8,986 nt of DNA from an uncultured Eubacteriales bacterium. GTDB lineage: Bacteria > Bacillota > Clostridia > Peptostreptococcales > Anaerovoracaceae. The position numbers and the translations under genes were made by a program. The stretch spans positions 1 through 8,986 of the forward strand of contig UQMQ01000097.1 of assembly GCA_900542245.1 (NCBI GenBank). Direction: 5' to 3'. Under the pieces are notes generated by a model that did no database searches, was not told the origin of the DNA, and saw nothing but the letters and a program-made list of their open reading frames with translations. Of this stretch, positions 1-6,699 are shown in pieces. The stretch's first letter is position 1; every line of letters begins with the position of its first letter.

Positions 1-543
1 TACGACTATTTGCTGCAGCAAAATGAGAGTGATTTTTCGTTCCTGCATCAACGGTGCACCCTAGAAGGGTGTGCTTTTCTTGTTTATGATGGAAAACTCG
101 TCATGTATTCTCAACAATACATGGAGGAACAGACCGCAGATGAGTCGATTTACGTCGGTCCGGATAGTGACTATCGGTACAGTGATCAGAGCGGCGAGCT
201 GTATGGAGCGTGCAAAATCGAACAAGGCAAATACAAGGGTTCGTACAAGGCGCAGAATGGCGCTGAAAGAGTTTTTGTTCCCATATTGGACTTTTCCATC
301 AATAGCAATAAAGAAGCTGACAGATACGCAAAGAGCCTGCTGAGAAAGGCAAACAAGAGCGCGTACACCGGTTATGTTTACAGCACCATCTTGACGGGGT
401 ATGCGGCTGCAAGCATGGCGAAAATCGAGAATGAACGCGCACCATCGTGGGATGGGGACGTTTTTCTGACGCATGTGCGCAACGACTACGGCAGGGGTCT
501 AAGTAAGTTATTTTTCAGAAAGCCATTGGAAGGAGGCTACTAG
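1..543 (+). CDS. Baseplate hub / late control D-like protein, C-terminal part (left edge cuts it)
   Basis: The frame is open from base 1 (codons TAC GAC TAT precede the first possible start, a TTG at 10), so this is the C-terminal 180 residues of a longer gene. The segment NESDFSFLHQRC followed by EGCAFLVYDGKLVMY matches the hub family of P2 gpD, Mu gp44 and T4 gp27, where 'ES.F.FL.R...EG..' precedes a beta strand. The C-terminal part (SWDGDVFLTHVRNDYG) matches the closing strand of the same fold. The hub forms the ring at the tail tube end, above the spike. The next gene, a spike candidate, starts directly after the stop, as expected for a D-V pair. The final residues (LFFRKPLEGGY) are slightly longer than the core fold needs. 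The family assignment is by pattern only, but the neighbourhood supports it well. Confidence 0.8.
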   Translation, partial: YDYLLQQNESDFSFLHQRCTLEGCAFLVYDGKLVMYSQQYMEEQTADESIYVGPDSDYRYSDQSGELYGACKIEQGKYKGSYKAQNGAERVFVPILDFSINSNKEADRYAKSLLRKANKSAYTGYVYSTILTGYAAASMAKIENERAPSWDGDVFLTHVRNDYGRGLSKLFFRKPLEGGY

Positions 544-900
544 ATGATTGATAAAGGCGTTATATCAGCCATAAAAGACGGCGGAAGCAAAGCGGAGGTG
601 GTCCCTGCGACGTCAAAATCGTCAGTCACGACGCTTCTTGCTGTATCTGAAATGCTGGTTGATTTCATCAAAGTCGGAGACGAAGTCGTCTATGCGATGT
701 TTGATGACAACACCGGGCTGGTTCTCGCCAAGATGGATGGGACGTGGAGCCACAAGGTAAAAGGCAAAATTGAAGTCACTGAAAAGGTGATCGCAGATGA
801 TGTGCAAACGAGCAGCGTTGCAAGCCTGAACGGGCACAAGCACAATTATACGCATGGAGGTACGTCAAGCGGTGCAGACAAGACGAGTGGTCCGGTCTAA
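544..900 (+). CDS. Baseplate spike / assembly protein (gpV-like, small)
   Basis: A 118-residue protein. The ATG at 544 follows the upstream TAG directly and has AGGAGG at 531-536, a good spacing. Residues 4-65 look like the OB-fold of gpV-type spikes: KGVISAIKDGG, then the 'VGDEVVYAMFDDNTGLVLAK' strand pair. Residues 70-90 (KGKIEVTEKVIADDV) suggest a short beta-prism shaft. Near the end, GHKHNYTHGG places three histidines (98, 100, 104) before a Gly/Ser-rich tip. HxH at the tip of P2-like and phi92-like spikes is known to bind iron, and a similar tip is plausible here. The protein is shorter than P2 gpV (about 210 residues), so the shaft would be short. It may instead be the DUF2577-type protein found at this place in PBSX-like elements; the role at the tail tip would be similar. 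Confidence 0.7.
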   Translation: MIDKGVISAIKDGGSKAEVVPATSKSSVTTLLAVSEMLVDFIKVGDEVVYAMFDDNTGLVLAKMDGTWSHKVKGKIEVTEKVIADDVQTSSVASLNGHKHNYTHGGTSSGADKTSGPV

Positions 901-934
901 TAATACTGACTGATAAAAGGAGGGTGCGCATATC

Positions 935-1477
935 ATGGCGACACAAGCAAGATGGTACAACAAAACGTTTGAAATCACACCAAGTAAAGTGATGACTATT
1001 AGCGGATTCTCGACGTCTTATAAGCTAAAATCAGACACCAATGACGACACCAGCGGCACAAAAAAGACGAATACCAGGGGGCGCGAGCCGGAGGAGCCGG
1101 CTTTTTCGGTAAAATACCTCGCGGCGGCAGGCGCGACGCCCAGAAACGACTTTACCGGTTGGCGAGCGCTGGTAGGGAAAAAGGATTATCTGTATATCGG
1201 CAAGACGAAATACGGGACACACAAATTTCAGCTGATCAGCGCTGACGTATCCGATGTCCTGCTGGATAACAAAGGCAGGACGATACAGGCGGTCGTCACG
1301 CTGCATTTTCGCGAGGTTTTACCAACGAAGAAAAGTAAATCTAAAAAAGGAACCAGCAGCAAGTCGAAATCAAAAAACAAGGGCAGCAAGTCGCAGGCCA
1401 AAAGCGCCAAGGCAAGCAAGACTGACAAAAAACTGAAAAGCCCATACGGAACAGGAAGAAAGAAGAGAAAGTCATGA
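935..1477 (+). CDS. Tail/baseplate protein, gpU-like core with Lys/Ser-rich C-terminal tail
   Basis: A 180-residue protein; ATG at 935 with AAAGGAGGG at 916-924 (about 10 nt spacing, slightly long). Residues 8-130 form an alternating beta pattern. They include FEITPSKVMTISGFSTSYK, PAFSVKYLAAAGATPRNDF, GWRALVGKKDYLYIGKTKYG, FQLISADVSDVLLDNKGRTI and AVVTLHFREV. This resembles gpU-like tail completion proteins of clostridial myophages, but gpU in P2 lies elsewhere, so the role is uncertain. Residues 131-180 are a low-complexity, strongly basic tail built from KS, KK and SK steps, ending SPYGTGRKKRKS. That tail is not needed for the fold and would be disordered. The stop overlaps the start of the next gene (ATGA, 1474-1477), suggesting translational coupling with the gpW-like baseplate protein. 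Structural tail protein is likely; the exact subunit is not settled. Confidence 0.6.
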   Translation: MATQARWYNKTFEITPSKVMTISGFSTSYKLKSDTNDDTSGTKKTNTRGREPEEPAFSVKYLAAAGATPRNDFTGWRALVGKKDYLYIGKTKYGTHKFQLISADVSDVLLDNKGRTIQAVVTLHFREVLPTKKSKSKKGTSSKSKSKNKGSKSQAKSAKASKTDKKLKSPYGTGRKKRKS

Positions 1478-1761
1478 AAAAAAATGGAAATGGCGAAGCG
1501 CTAAGGTGTGCAGAGAATCTCACGAAAATCGTGCGCGGCGAGATTCCGTTTGATCGTGTGCGAGGGATCGATGCACGAATAGTCGACAGCCCGGCAGAAA
1601 CTGCTGCGCAGGATTTGGAACAAGAAGTCATTTGGAACATCGAGACATACGAACCGCGTATCAATGCTGATGACACTACTGTTGAAGCAGCCATCGATGA
1701 TGACGGCAGTTTTTCTATCGAAATCCAGGTTTCCGATGCTGCAGACGATGAAGAGGAATAA
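1474..1761 (+). CDS. Baseplate wedge protein gpW / gp25-like
   Basis: A 95-residue protein overlapping the previous gene by four bases. The Shine-Dalgarno signal is weak (AAGAGAAAG), so it probably depends on coupled translation. Residues 10-66 carry the family signature: LRCAENLTKIVRGEIPFDR, then EQEVIWNIETYEPRI. The 'ET.EPR' motif (57-62) is the hallmark of the gp25/gpW family. These proteins form the sheath-initiating wedge around the hub and start sheath polymerisation. Residues 66-95 form an acidic extension ending SDAADDEEE. It is unusual next to the basic tail of the preceding protein. The position immediately before the J gene is canonical for P2-like tails. Confidence 0.85.
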   Translation: MKKNGNGEALRCAENLTKIVRGEIPFDRVRGIDARIVDSPAETAAQDLEQEVIWNIETYEPRINADDTTVEAAIDDDGSFSIEIQVSDAADDEEE

Positions 1762-1778
1762 GCAAGGAGGTGATAGGA

Positions 1779-2921
1779 ATGGCAGAAAAATATGATTTCG
1801 TGACTACAGACGCACAAAGCATCTACAACAGTGTGATCGACAGCTTGATGGACGAGGTGAATGAGCCACTGTATCCAGGTGATGAGCGTCGAATATTCGC
1901 AGAAGCGTTGGTCATGGTGCTAGTTGCAGTGTATAACGACCTAAATGATGCGGCGCAGCAACGGACACTGCGCCATGCACGCGGCTATGTGCTGGATGCG
2001 ATCGGAGAGATGCGCAACACGAACCGACTGGAGCCATCAGCTGCCAGCGACGTGTTCCGTTTCAGCGTGGCGGCAGCACAATCCAGCAATATTGTGATCC
2101 CAGATGGTACACGAATCACACCGGACGGCAGCGTCTATTTTGCAACGGATACTGCAGCAGTCCTGCAGGCTGGAGATCTGTACGTTGATGTAAGGGCGAC
2201 CTGCACGACAACCGGCGAGGAATACAATGGGCTTGCCGCGGGTCAGGTGAATGTCATCGTCGATCTGATTCCATACATTGCGACGGTCAGTAATCTAAAC
2301 GGCACCGGCGGCGGTGACAACGGCGAACCGTACCCATGGGAGGATGACGGAACTGGCGATGATCGGTACCGGGAGCGTATCAAGCTGGCAACGGCGGCTT
2401 ACTCTGTAGCGGGTCCGGCCGCAGCATACCGCTATTTCGCGTTGTCAGCGAATCCGAACATCATCGACGTCGAAATCGACAGTCCGAGCGGAAATGTCAT
2501 CGATATCTACGCACTGATGAAAGGTGGCAAGATTCCAACAGCCAAGGAGATCGCGGAAATACAAGCGGCATTCCCGGATGACGTACGTCCAATGACCGAT
2601 GTCGTGACCGTCAAGGCACCGACACAGGAAACGTACAGCATCAACATCAAGTATTACTGCACACTGGAAAACGAAGCGCGGGCGGTGCAAACGGTCGAGG
2701 CGGGCGGTGGCGCGATTGAGCTCTTTAACGAATGGCAGACAGGCGCACTTGGGCGGGACATCAATCCGGATTATTTAAGAAAGCTGATTCTGGCGCCTGC
2801 AGACGGAACATCAGCTGTTGATCGCGTAGAGGTAACAGAGCCAGTATTCACATCGCTGTCAAAGAAAAAGGTTGCGAAGTTCAGCGGCGCAGTTACCGTA
2901 TCTCACGAGGTTGTGACATAG
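1779..2921 (+). CDS. Baseplate J-like wedge protein
   Basis: A 380-residue protein. The ATG at 1779 is preferred because AAGGAGGTGA (1764-1773) sits at the right distance. An in-frame GTG at 1770 lies inside that ribosome binding site and is rejected. The helical N-terminus (residues 1-85) leads into the core. GTRITPDGSVYFATD (about 110-124) and EEYNGLAAGQVNVI are typical of J/gp47-like proteins. DDRYRERIKLA (194-204) followed by YSVAGPAAAY (208-217) is the conserved central motif. VRPMTDVVTVKAPTQETYSI lies in the C-terminal beta domain. J and I together form the baseplate wedges that link the hub to the fibres. The length is close to P2 gpJ-type proteins of Bacillota. Confidence 0.93.
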   Translation: MAEKYDFVTTDAQSIYNSVIDSLMDEVNEPLYPGDERRIFAEALVMVLVAVYNDLNDAAQQRTLRHARGYVLDAIGEMRNTNRLEPSAASDVFRFSVAAAQSSNIVIPDGTRITPDGSVYFATDTAAVLQAGDLYVDVRATCTTTGEEYNGLAAGQVNVIVDLIPYIATVSNLNGTGGGDNGEPYPWEDDGTGDDRYRERIKLATAAYSVAGPAAAYRYFALSANPNIIDVEIDSPSGNVIDIYALMKGGKIPTAKEIAEIQAAFPDDVRPMTDVVTVKAPTQETYSINIKYYCTLENEARAVQTVEAGGGAIELFNEWQTGALGRDINPDYLRKLILAPADGTSAVDRVEVTEPVFTSLSKKKVAKFSGAVTVSHEVVT

Positions 2922-2936
2922 ACAGGTGGTGATGAG

Positions 2937-3506
2937 ATGAGACTAAGAGACATTGAATTCATAAAGCTGCTGCCGCAGTTTATGCGTGAAGATAAAGCAA
3001 ACACAGGGTTATCCGGCGGCGTTAATGAAGTTGTGCAGCGGTTGGAAGCAACCATCGGGACATTGTCGACGTGGGATAGTATCGACAATCTAAGCGAAAA
3101 GGAACTGGACGAACTGGCATGGGAATTGAACATTGACTGGTATCAGGAATCAGCTAGCATAAATATCAAACGCCAGCTAATCAAGGACAGCGAAAGGATG
3201 AGCCGAAAACTGGGCACAAAATGGGCAGTGGAACGCATCATCAACACCTATTTTGGGGACGGCTACATCGTCGAGTGGTTCGAATACGAGGGGGATCCCG
3301 GCCATTTCAAAGTATTCAGTGCAAATCCAACGGTTACAAACGAAAACCTAAAGGAGTTTTTGAACATACTGGACAAAGTCAAACGCGCAAGCTCGCATCT
3401 GGACGGGATCACCATTTCGCTGACAGGACAAATGAAGCTGCATGCAGGCGTGGCGTACCACGAAGCAAGTTTCGAGACGATCCGGCTGGGAAAAGCACCG
3501 AGCTAA
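2937..3506 (+). CDS. Phage tail protein I (P2 gpI-like baseplate protein)
   Basis: A 189-residue protein; ATG at 2937 with AGGTGGTGATGAG upstream. The N-terminal IEFIKLLPQFMRED and the segment LSEKELDELAWELNIDWYQ are diagnostic of the gpI family ('LP..l..D', then 'P...L..LAW.l.vD.w'). LGTKWAVERIINTYFGDGYIVEWFEY matches the 'GT..ai...l...fg....v.EW' core. LNILDKVKRASSHLDGITI resembles the conserved end, 'i...Kp..shl..i.i'. In P2, gpI joins J in the wedge and is next to the fibre gene H, and a collar fibre follows here too. A longer frame in another phase overlaps the 3' part of this gene (from about 3221), but it belongs to the fibre gene that starts at 3530. Confidence 0.93.
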   Translation: MRLRDIEFIKLLPQFMREDKANTGLSGGVNEVVQRLEATIGTLSTWDSIDNLSEKELDELAWELNIDWYQESASINIKRQLIKDSERMSRKLGTKWAVERIINTYFGDGYIVEWFEYEGDPGHFKVFSANPTVTNENLKEFLNILDKVKRASSHLDGITISLTGQMKLHAGVAYHEASFETIRLGKAPS

Positions 3507-3529
3507 GGTTAAGAAGGAGGGAGAAAAGC

Positions 3530-4375
3530 ATGAGTGTCTTTTTTGACAACAACATAACAGATGTCGGCAGGCAGCTGTGGGCTGAGATGCAGGCTGGCGG
3601 ATCATTCGTTCCTACAAGGATCGTTGTGGGGTCCGGGTATCTACCTACAGGAAAAACCACCAAGACCGTGACAGCTGTAGCAGAACCGGTTCAGTCGATC
3701 CAGCTGAACAAATCAGAAAAAATGTCCGGCGGCGACTATGTCTTTGGCGGCGTGTTCACAAACAAAGATGTGACCGCCGCATTTTATTACCGGGAACTGG
3801 CACTATATGCCAAAGTTGAACGACCGGACGGGACCGAAACCGAAGAGACGCTATACTCTTACGGTAATGCGGGTGCAAACGCGGAATTGATTCCTGCGTA
3901 CAGCACCGGGACAGCAGTCGAGCGGCAGCTAGACATTCTGTCCTACATGGGCAATGACGCGACCGTTACTGTTGAAATCGCGACCGGAATCTACGTATCA
4001 AAAACCGAATTTGACGCCAAGTTCGGTGAACTGAAGGATGCGACAGATAATTCAGTCAAAAAGGTTGATGGCAAAGACCTATCCAAGAATGATTATACAG
4101 ACACCGACAAAAACAAGGTGAGCAATATGCCGGAAGACACAAACACGGCGTTAGGCAAAAAAGCAGACAAGCCTACCGTCCTGACCGGAACGCTGGCGGC
4201 AAAAGCGACAAGCCTAGCACTGTCAAACGCCGCAATCAAAACAAGTTCCATCATCGACATCTATACCGACAAATACGGCGTCAGTCCGACCGCGGTCGAT
4301 GTCGCAGCCGGAAAAATCACAATGACGTTTGAGGCGCAAACAGTTACGATCAATATCCGAGTGGAGGTGAGATGA
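3530..4375 (+). CDS. Tail-collar fibre protein (gpH-like N-terminus)
   Basis: A 281-residue protein. The ATG at 3530 has AAGAAGGAGGGAG just upstream (3511-3523); the open frame extends further left only through the overlapping I gene. Residues 1-155 match the phage tail-collar fibre domain. Visible parts are FFDNNITDVGRQLWAEMQAG, the FVPTRIVVGSGYLP strand, YYRELALYAK, GTETEETLYSYGN, ELIPAYS and a VTVEIATGIYVSK end. This domain docks the fibre onto the baseplate. Residues 157-212 contain VDGKDLSKNDYTDTDKNKV, a short shaft repeat frequent in fibres of this type. Residues 213-281 are a beta-rich tip (IDIYTDKYGVSPTAVDV) that I cannot place. It is short for a complete fibre, so the next two genes probably supply the receptor-binding parts. 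Its stop overlaps the next start (ATGATGG). Confidence 0.9.
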   Translation: MSVFFDNNITDVGRQLWAEMQAGGSFVPTRIVVGSGYLPTGKTTKTVTAVAEPVQSIQLNKSEKMSGGDYVFGGVFTNKDVTAAFYYRELALYAKVERPDGTETEETLYSYGNAGANAELIPAYSTGTAVERQLDILSYMGNDATVTVEIATGIYVSKTEFDAKFGELKDATDNSVKKVDGKDLSKNDYTDTDKNKVSNMPEDTNTALGKKADKPTVLTGTLAAKATSLALSNAAIKTSSIIDIYTDKYGVSPTAVDVAAGKITMTFEAQTVTINIRVEVR

Positions 4376-5574
4376 TGGCATGGTTCAGAACTGGCACCGG
4401 AGAAAGCCTAGACGCAGATTTGGCCACCCAAAAAATAGACATTGAATCACTGGCTGGTTACATCGCAGATATCATGCAGGCTGCAAACGGAATTTACACA
4501 TGGGGAAAATACACTGCGCAGAACGGCGATCTGCTAGATTATGTGCACGATGAAAACCAAAACACATACCCGGACGGTGGGACGAAAAACGGATTTTGGT
4601 ACAAACGCGCCCATTCGGCATTCACAAACATCGAAGTCACGACCATGCCAACCAAGACAACCTACAATGTCGGCGAGAATTTTAACACATCCGGCATGGT
4701 TGTTTCAGCGATTTACGAAGCAGGGCTGAAGGAAGCAGTAACCGGATTCACCTGTTCACCGCAGACATTGAACGCTGCAGGGAATCAGACTGTGACGATA
4801 TCCTATACAAAAAACGGGACAACAAAAACAACGACAATCACCGTAAAAGTATACAATTACGCAACGATCACATGGTCTGGGGGCACAGATGAAGAGGTCT
4901 GCGCAATGGTCGCAGCGGCTGATGCTGGAACCATCAACCTATCTGACTACTGGACTGTGGGCGACGAACGAGCGGTTCAGCTACATGAAATGGGATCGAC
5001 AGGAGTCGGAGAAGCCCACGTCGCACAAGAGGTTACGATGGTGCTGCTGCACCGGGGCGGAAAAACGCTTACAAACGGAGAAGAATGTAATTTTATCGTT
5101 GGAATCAAAAATAATCTCAAAGAAGCAGGAGCCATAGAGCCAATAATTGACAGAGCCCGTAACTGGGAGGATTCCGAAAGAAGAATATGGTGCAACCAAG
5201 AATTTAGGAATGCAATTCCGCACACGCTTCGTCCGATATTCAAACAGCACGTCAACAAAACGGTATCGCTGTGCAATTCCGACACGCTAATAGAATCGAA
5301 GGACTGGTTTGCGTTGGCAGCGGAAAAAGAAATTTTTGGTAAAAACACATACTCACGACCGGCAGAGGCAAACGCCCTCACGCAGTTCGCATACTATCAA
5401 ACAGAAGCGAACAGAATCAAAAAGATGGGCGATACAGGATCGGCCCAAAACTGGTGGACACGTAGTCCGAAAACGAACTATGCGAATACATTTTGTGCCG
5501 TCAGTTCGGCGGGGGCTGCAATTACAAACACATTGAGCAACAAGTATGGATTATCGCCATTCGGCTGCATTTAG
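4375..5574 (+). CDS. Fibre tip / receptor-binding protein: shared N-module, Ig-like domain, DUF6273-like C-terminus
   Basis: A 399-residue protein counted from ATG 4375, which sits 7 nt after GGAGG (4363-4367). ATG 4372, overlapping the previous stop, is possible. Residues 39-79 hold a module, GIYTWGKYTAQNG then TYPDGGTKNGFWYKR, that recurs in the next gene. Residues 83-159 look like a bacterial Ig-like domain of the Big_3 type: TKTTYNVGENFNTSGMVVSA, then GNQTVTISYTKNG. Residues 164-399 resemble DUF6273, a C-type-lectin-like fold: ATITWSGGTDEEV, YWTVGDERAVQL, WEDSERRIWCNQEFRNAIP, DWFALAAEKEIFG, NWWTRSP, and the end GLSPFGCI. Such C-termini are frequent targets of diversity-generating retroelements; the last ~40 codons have that character. 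I infer surface-receptor binding. No protease or intramolecular chaperone motif is visible. Confidence 0.8.
   Translation: MAWFRTGTGESLDADLATQKIDIESLAGYIADIMQAANGIYTWGKYTAQNGDLLDYVHDENQNTYPDGGTKNGFWYKRAHSAFTNIEVTTMPTKTTYNVGENFNTSGMVVSAIYEAGLKEAVTGFTCSPQTLNAAGNQTVTISYTKNGTTKTTTITVKVYNYATITWSGGTDEEVCAMVAAADAGTINLSDYWTVGDERAVQLHEMGSTGVGEAHVAQEVTMVLLHRGGKTLTNGEECNFIVGIKNNLKEAGAIEPIIDRARNWEDSERRIWCNQEFRNAIPHTLRPIFKQHVNKTVSLCNSDTLIESKDWFALAAEKEIFGKNTYSRPAEANALTQFAYYQTEANRIKKMGDTGSAQNWWTRSPKTNYANTFCAVSSAGAAITNTLSNKYGLSPFGCI
5449..5571 (+). other. Putative DGR variable region in the fibre tip gene
   Basis: This covers the last 41 codons, from NWWTRSP to GLSPFGCI. The frame residues (WW.RSP, FC.V, G, GL.PFGC) look conserved. 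The residues between them are mostly ones reachable from AAC/AAT-like codons by adenine change: Asn, Tyr, Ser, Ala, Ile, Thr and Gly. This is the expected picture of a DGR variable region in a C-type-lectin-fold target at the very end of the gene. No near-identical template repeat, reverse transcriptase or Avd gene is present in the window. The call rests on domain type and residue pattern alone. Confidence 0.4.
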
Positions 5575-5577
5575 GAT

Positions 5578-5584
5578 GGGGGGG
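5578..5584 (+). promoter_or_regulatory. Seven-G run acting as the ribosome binding site of the glycine-rich adhesin gene
   Basis: Seven consecutive G residues lie 8 nt before ATG 5593, where the Shine-Dalgarno sequence should be. The context GGATGGGGGGGATG has no AGGAGG, so the G run must supply the pairing to 16S rRNA. Homopolymer length changes here would alter spacing and strength without shifting a reading frame. Confidence 0.45.
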
Positions 5585-5592
5585 ATGATTAA

Positions 5593-6699
5593 ATGTCAAA
5601 CAAAAAAATCATTCAGTGGCACAATCAATCGCTGGAATCACTGAAGAACATTCTGACGATCCCGATGAAAAAACAGGGAAAATATATATGGTCAAAATTG
5701 ACGAAGGCGAACGGTGAATTTATCTGCTTTGCAACGAGCGACGACGAAGCAGAGTACCCGAACGGCGGCGTTCATACGGACGGATTCTTCTACATCAGAA
5801 TCAGCAGTACAGGTCAGCCGATCATGTTCAGTTACACAGGAACGTACAATTTCAAAACTGAGATTGACAAAAAAACTGGGGGCATGGCATGGGAATTAAA
5901 ACTGTTAACAAGCGGGATCCTAATAATTGACGAAGTTGTAACGCCGTACAACGATGTGTTCGTTGTTGGCGGCGGCGGTGGAGGTGCTGGTGGCAGTAAA
6001 GGCGGAGCAGTCGGCGGCGGCGGCGGTGGTTATACGTTAGCTAAATTGAATGTGAAACTTCAGACCAAAACAGCGTGCGAAGTTATAGTTGGCGCAGGTG
6101 GACGTGCTGGCAGGGCTAACGTATCCATGGACTATGGAAAAGAGGGAGGAGATGGCGGAAGAAGCAGCATCATGGGGTTTTCTGCTGAGGGTGGAAAGGG
6201 AAGCAAAGGTTTAGATGGCGGAAATGGCGGATCGGGCGGAGGAGCTGCCGGAAGAAGCAACTGGGGCGGAACGGAACTACAATACAGCGGAGCGCCCGGA
6301 ACGGGTCAAAAAACAACTACTAGAGCGTTCGGAGAACCGTCCGGAACGTTATATGCTGGCGGCGGCGGTGGCGGCGGCGATTCAGACGAAGGTGCCGATG
6401 ATCGCTACAACAACCTAGCTCGCGGCGGCGACGGTGGGGCTGACGGTTCTAGCGGTTCAAGTGCCTATATTGTCGCACATGGATCCACCAGTATCTATGG
6501 CGCTGGCGGTGGCGGCGGCGGCGGAATTGGCGGTCAAGATCAATACAAGGATGGGCAGCCGGGTACCGCAAACACCGGCAGTGGTGGCGGCGGCGGTGGC
6601 GGCTACGCATACATTGGGTCATCATCAAACGGTGGAAGTGGCAGTAATGGCGGCGCTGGTGGCTCCGGCATCATTATTCTGAGAGGGAGGTATTCATAA
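5593..6699 (+). CDS. Glycine-rich tail fibre adhesin
   Basis: A 368-residue protein. Residues 29-70 repeat the module of the preceding gene: GKYIWSKLTKANGEF, then EYPNGGVHTDGFFYIR. Residues 78-124 form a beta-rich linker (MFSYTGTYNF, ELKLLTSGILIIDE, DVFVVGG) that normally introduces glycine-rich domains. From residue 126 to about 358 the protein is dominated by Gly runs of up to six, separated by short Ser/Ala/Tyr/Asn loops. It closes with GGSGIIILRGRYS, the usual last strand of this domain. Polyglycine-II sandwiches of this type form the receptor-binding tip of S16/T2-type gp38 adhesins, where the loops between Gly runs touch the receptor. The same role is an inference here. The start has an unusual G-run ribosome binding site. 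The next gene starts within the stop (TAATG). Confidence 0.82.
   Translation: MSNKKIIQWHNQSLESLKNILTIPMKKQGKYIWSKLTKANGEFICFATSDDEAEYPNGGVHTDGFFYIRISSTGQPIMFSYTGTYNFKTEIDKKTGGMAWELKLLTSGILIIDEVVTPYNDVFVVGGGGGGAGGSKGGAVGGGGGGYTLAKLNVKLQTKTACEVIVGAGGRAGRANVSMDYGKEGGDGGRSSIMGFSAEGGKGSKGLDGGNGGSGGGAAGRSNWGGTELQYSGAPGTGQKTTTRAFGEPSGTLYAGGGGGGGDSDEGADDRYNNLARGGDGGADGSSGSSAYIVAHGSTSIYGAGGGGGGGIGGQDQYKDGQPGTANTGSGGGGGGGYAYIGSSSNGGSGSNGGAGGSGIIILRGRYS
5968..6666 (+). repeat. GGN low-complexity tracts encoding the glycine-rich domain
   Basis: Clusters of GGC/GGT/GGA codons, for example GGCGGCGGCGGTGG-type stretches near 5967-5985, 6013-6029, 6358-6379, 6501-6524 and 6582-6603, give imperfect direct repeats within the coding sequence. 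These could mispair and change the number of glycines in multiples of three bases. Confidence 0.6.

Noticed and set aside
10..12. TTG at position 10 as a true start of the hub gene
   Set aside because: The frame is open to base 1 and the visible part begins in the middle of the hub fold, so this is an edge effect.
1770..1778. GTG at 1770 as the start of the J gene
   Set aside because: It lies inside the AAGGAGGTGA ribosome binding site that serves ATG 1779.
1341..1817. A 158-codon open frame on the minus strand
   Set aside because: It is a Ser/Phe/Cys-rich mirror of the Lys/Ser-rich tail and gpW region, which are better supported on the + strand. It has no ribosome binding site or family resemblance.
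3221..3529. An extension of the collar-fibre frame upstream of ATG 3530
   Set aside because: It runs through the I gene in another phase and gives an Arg/His-rich product without family resemblance. ATG 3530 has a strong ribosome binding site and begins the recognised domain.
4977..5381. A 134-codon minus-strand frame under the fibre tip gene
   Set aside because: It lies fully inside a recognised domain on the + strand and shows no motif of its own.
6215..6682. Open frames in other phases across the glycine-rich gene
   Set aside because: GGN-rich DNA leaves alternative frames open by composition. The products are low-complexity and lack ribosome binding sites.
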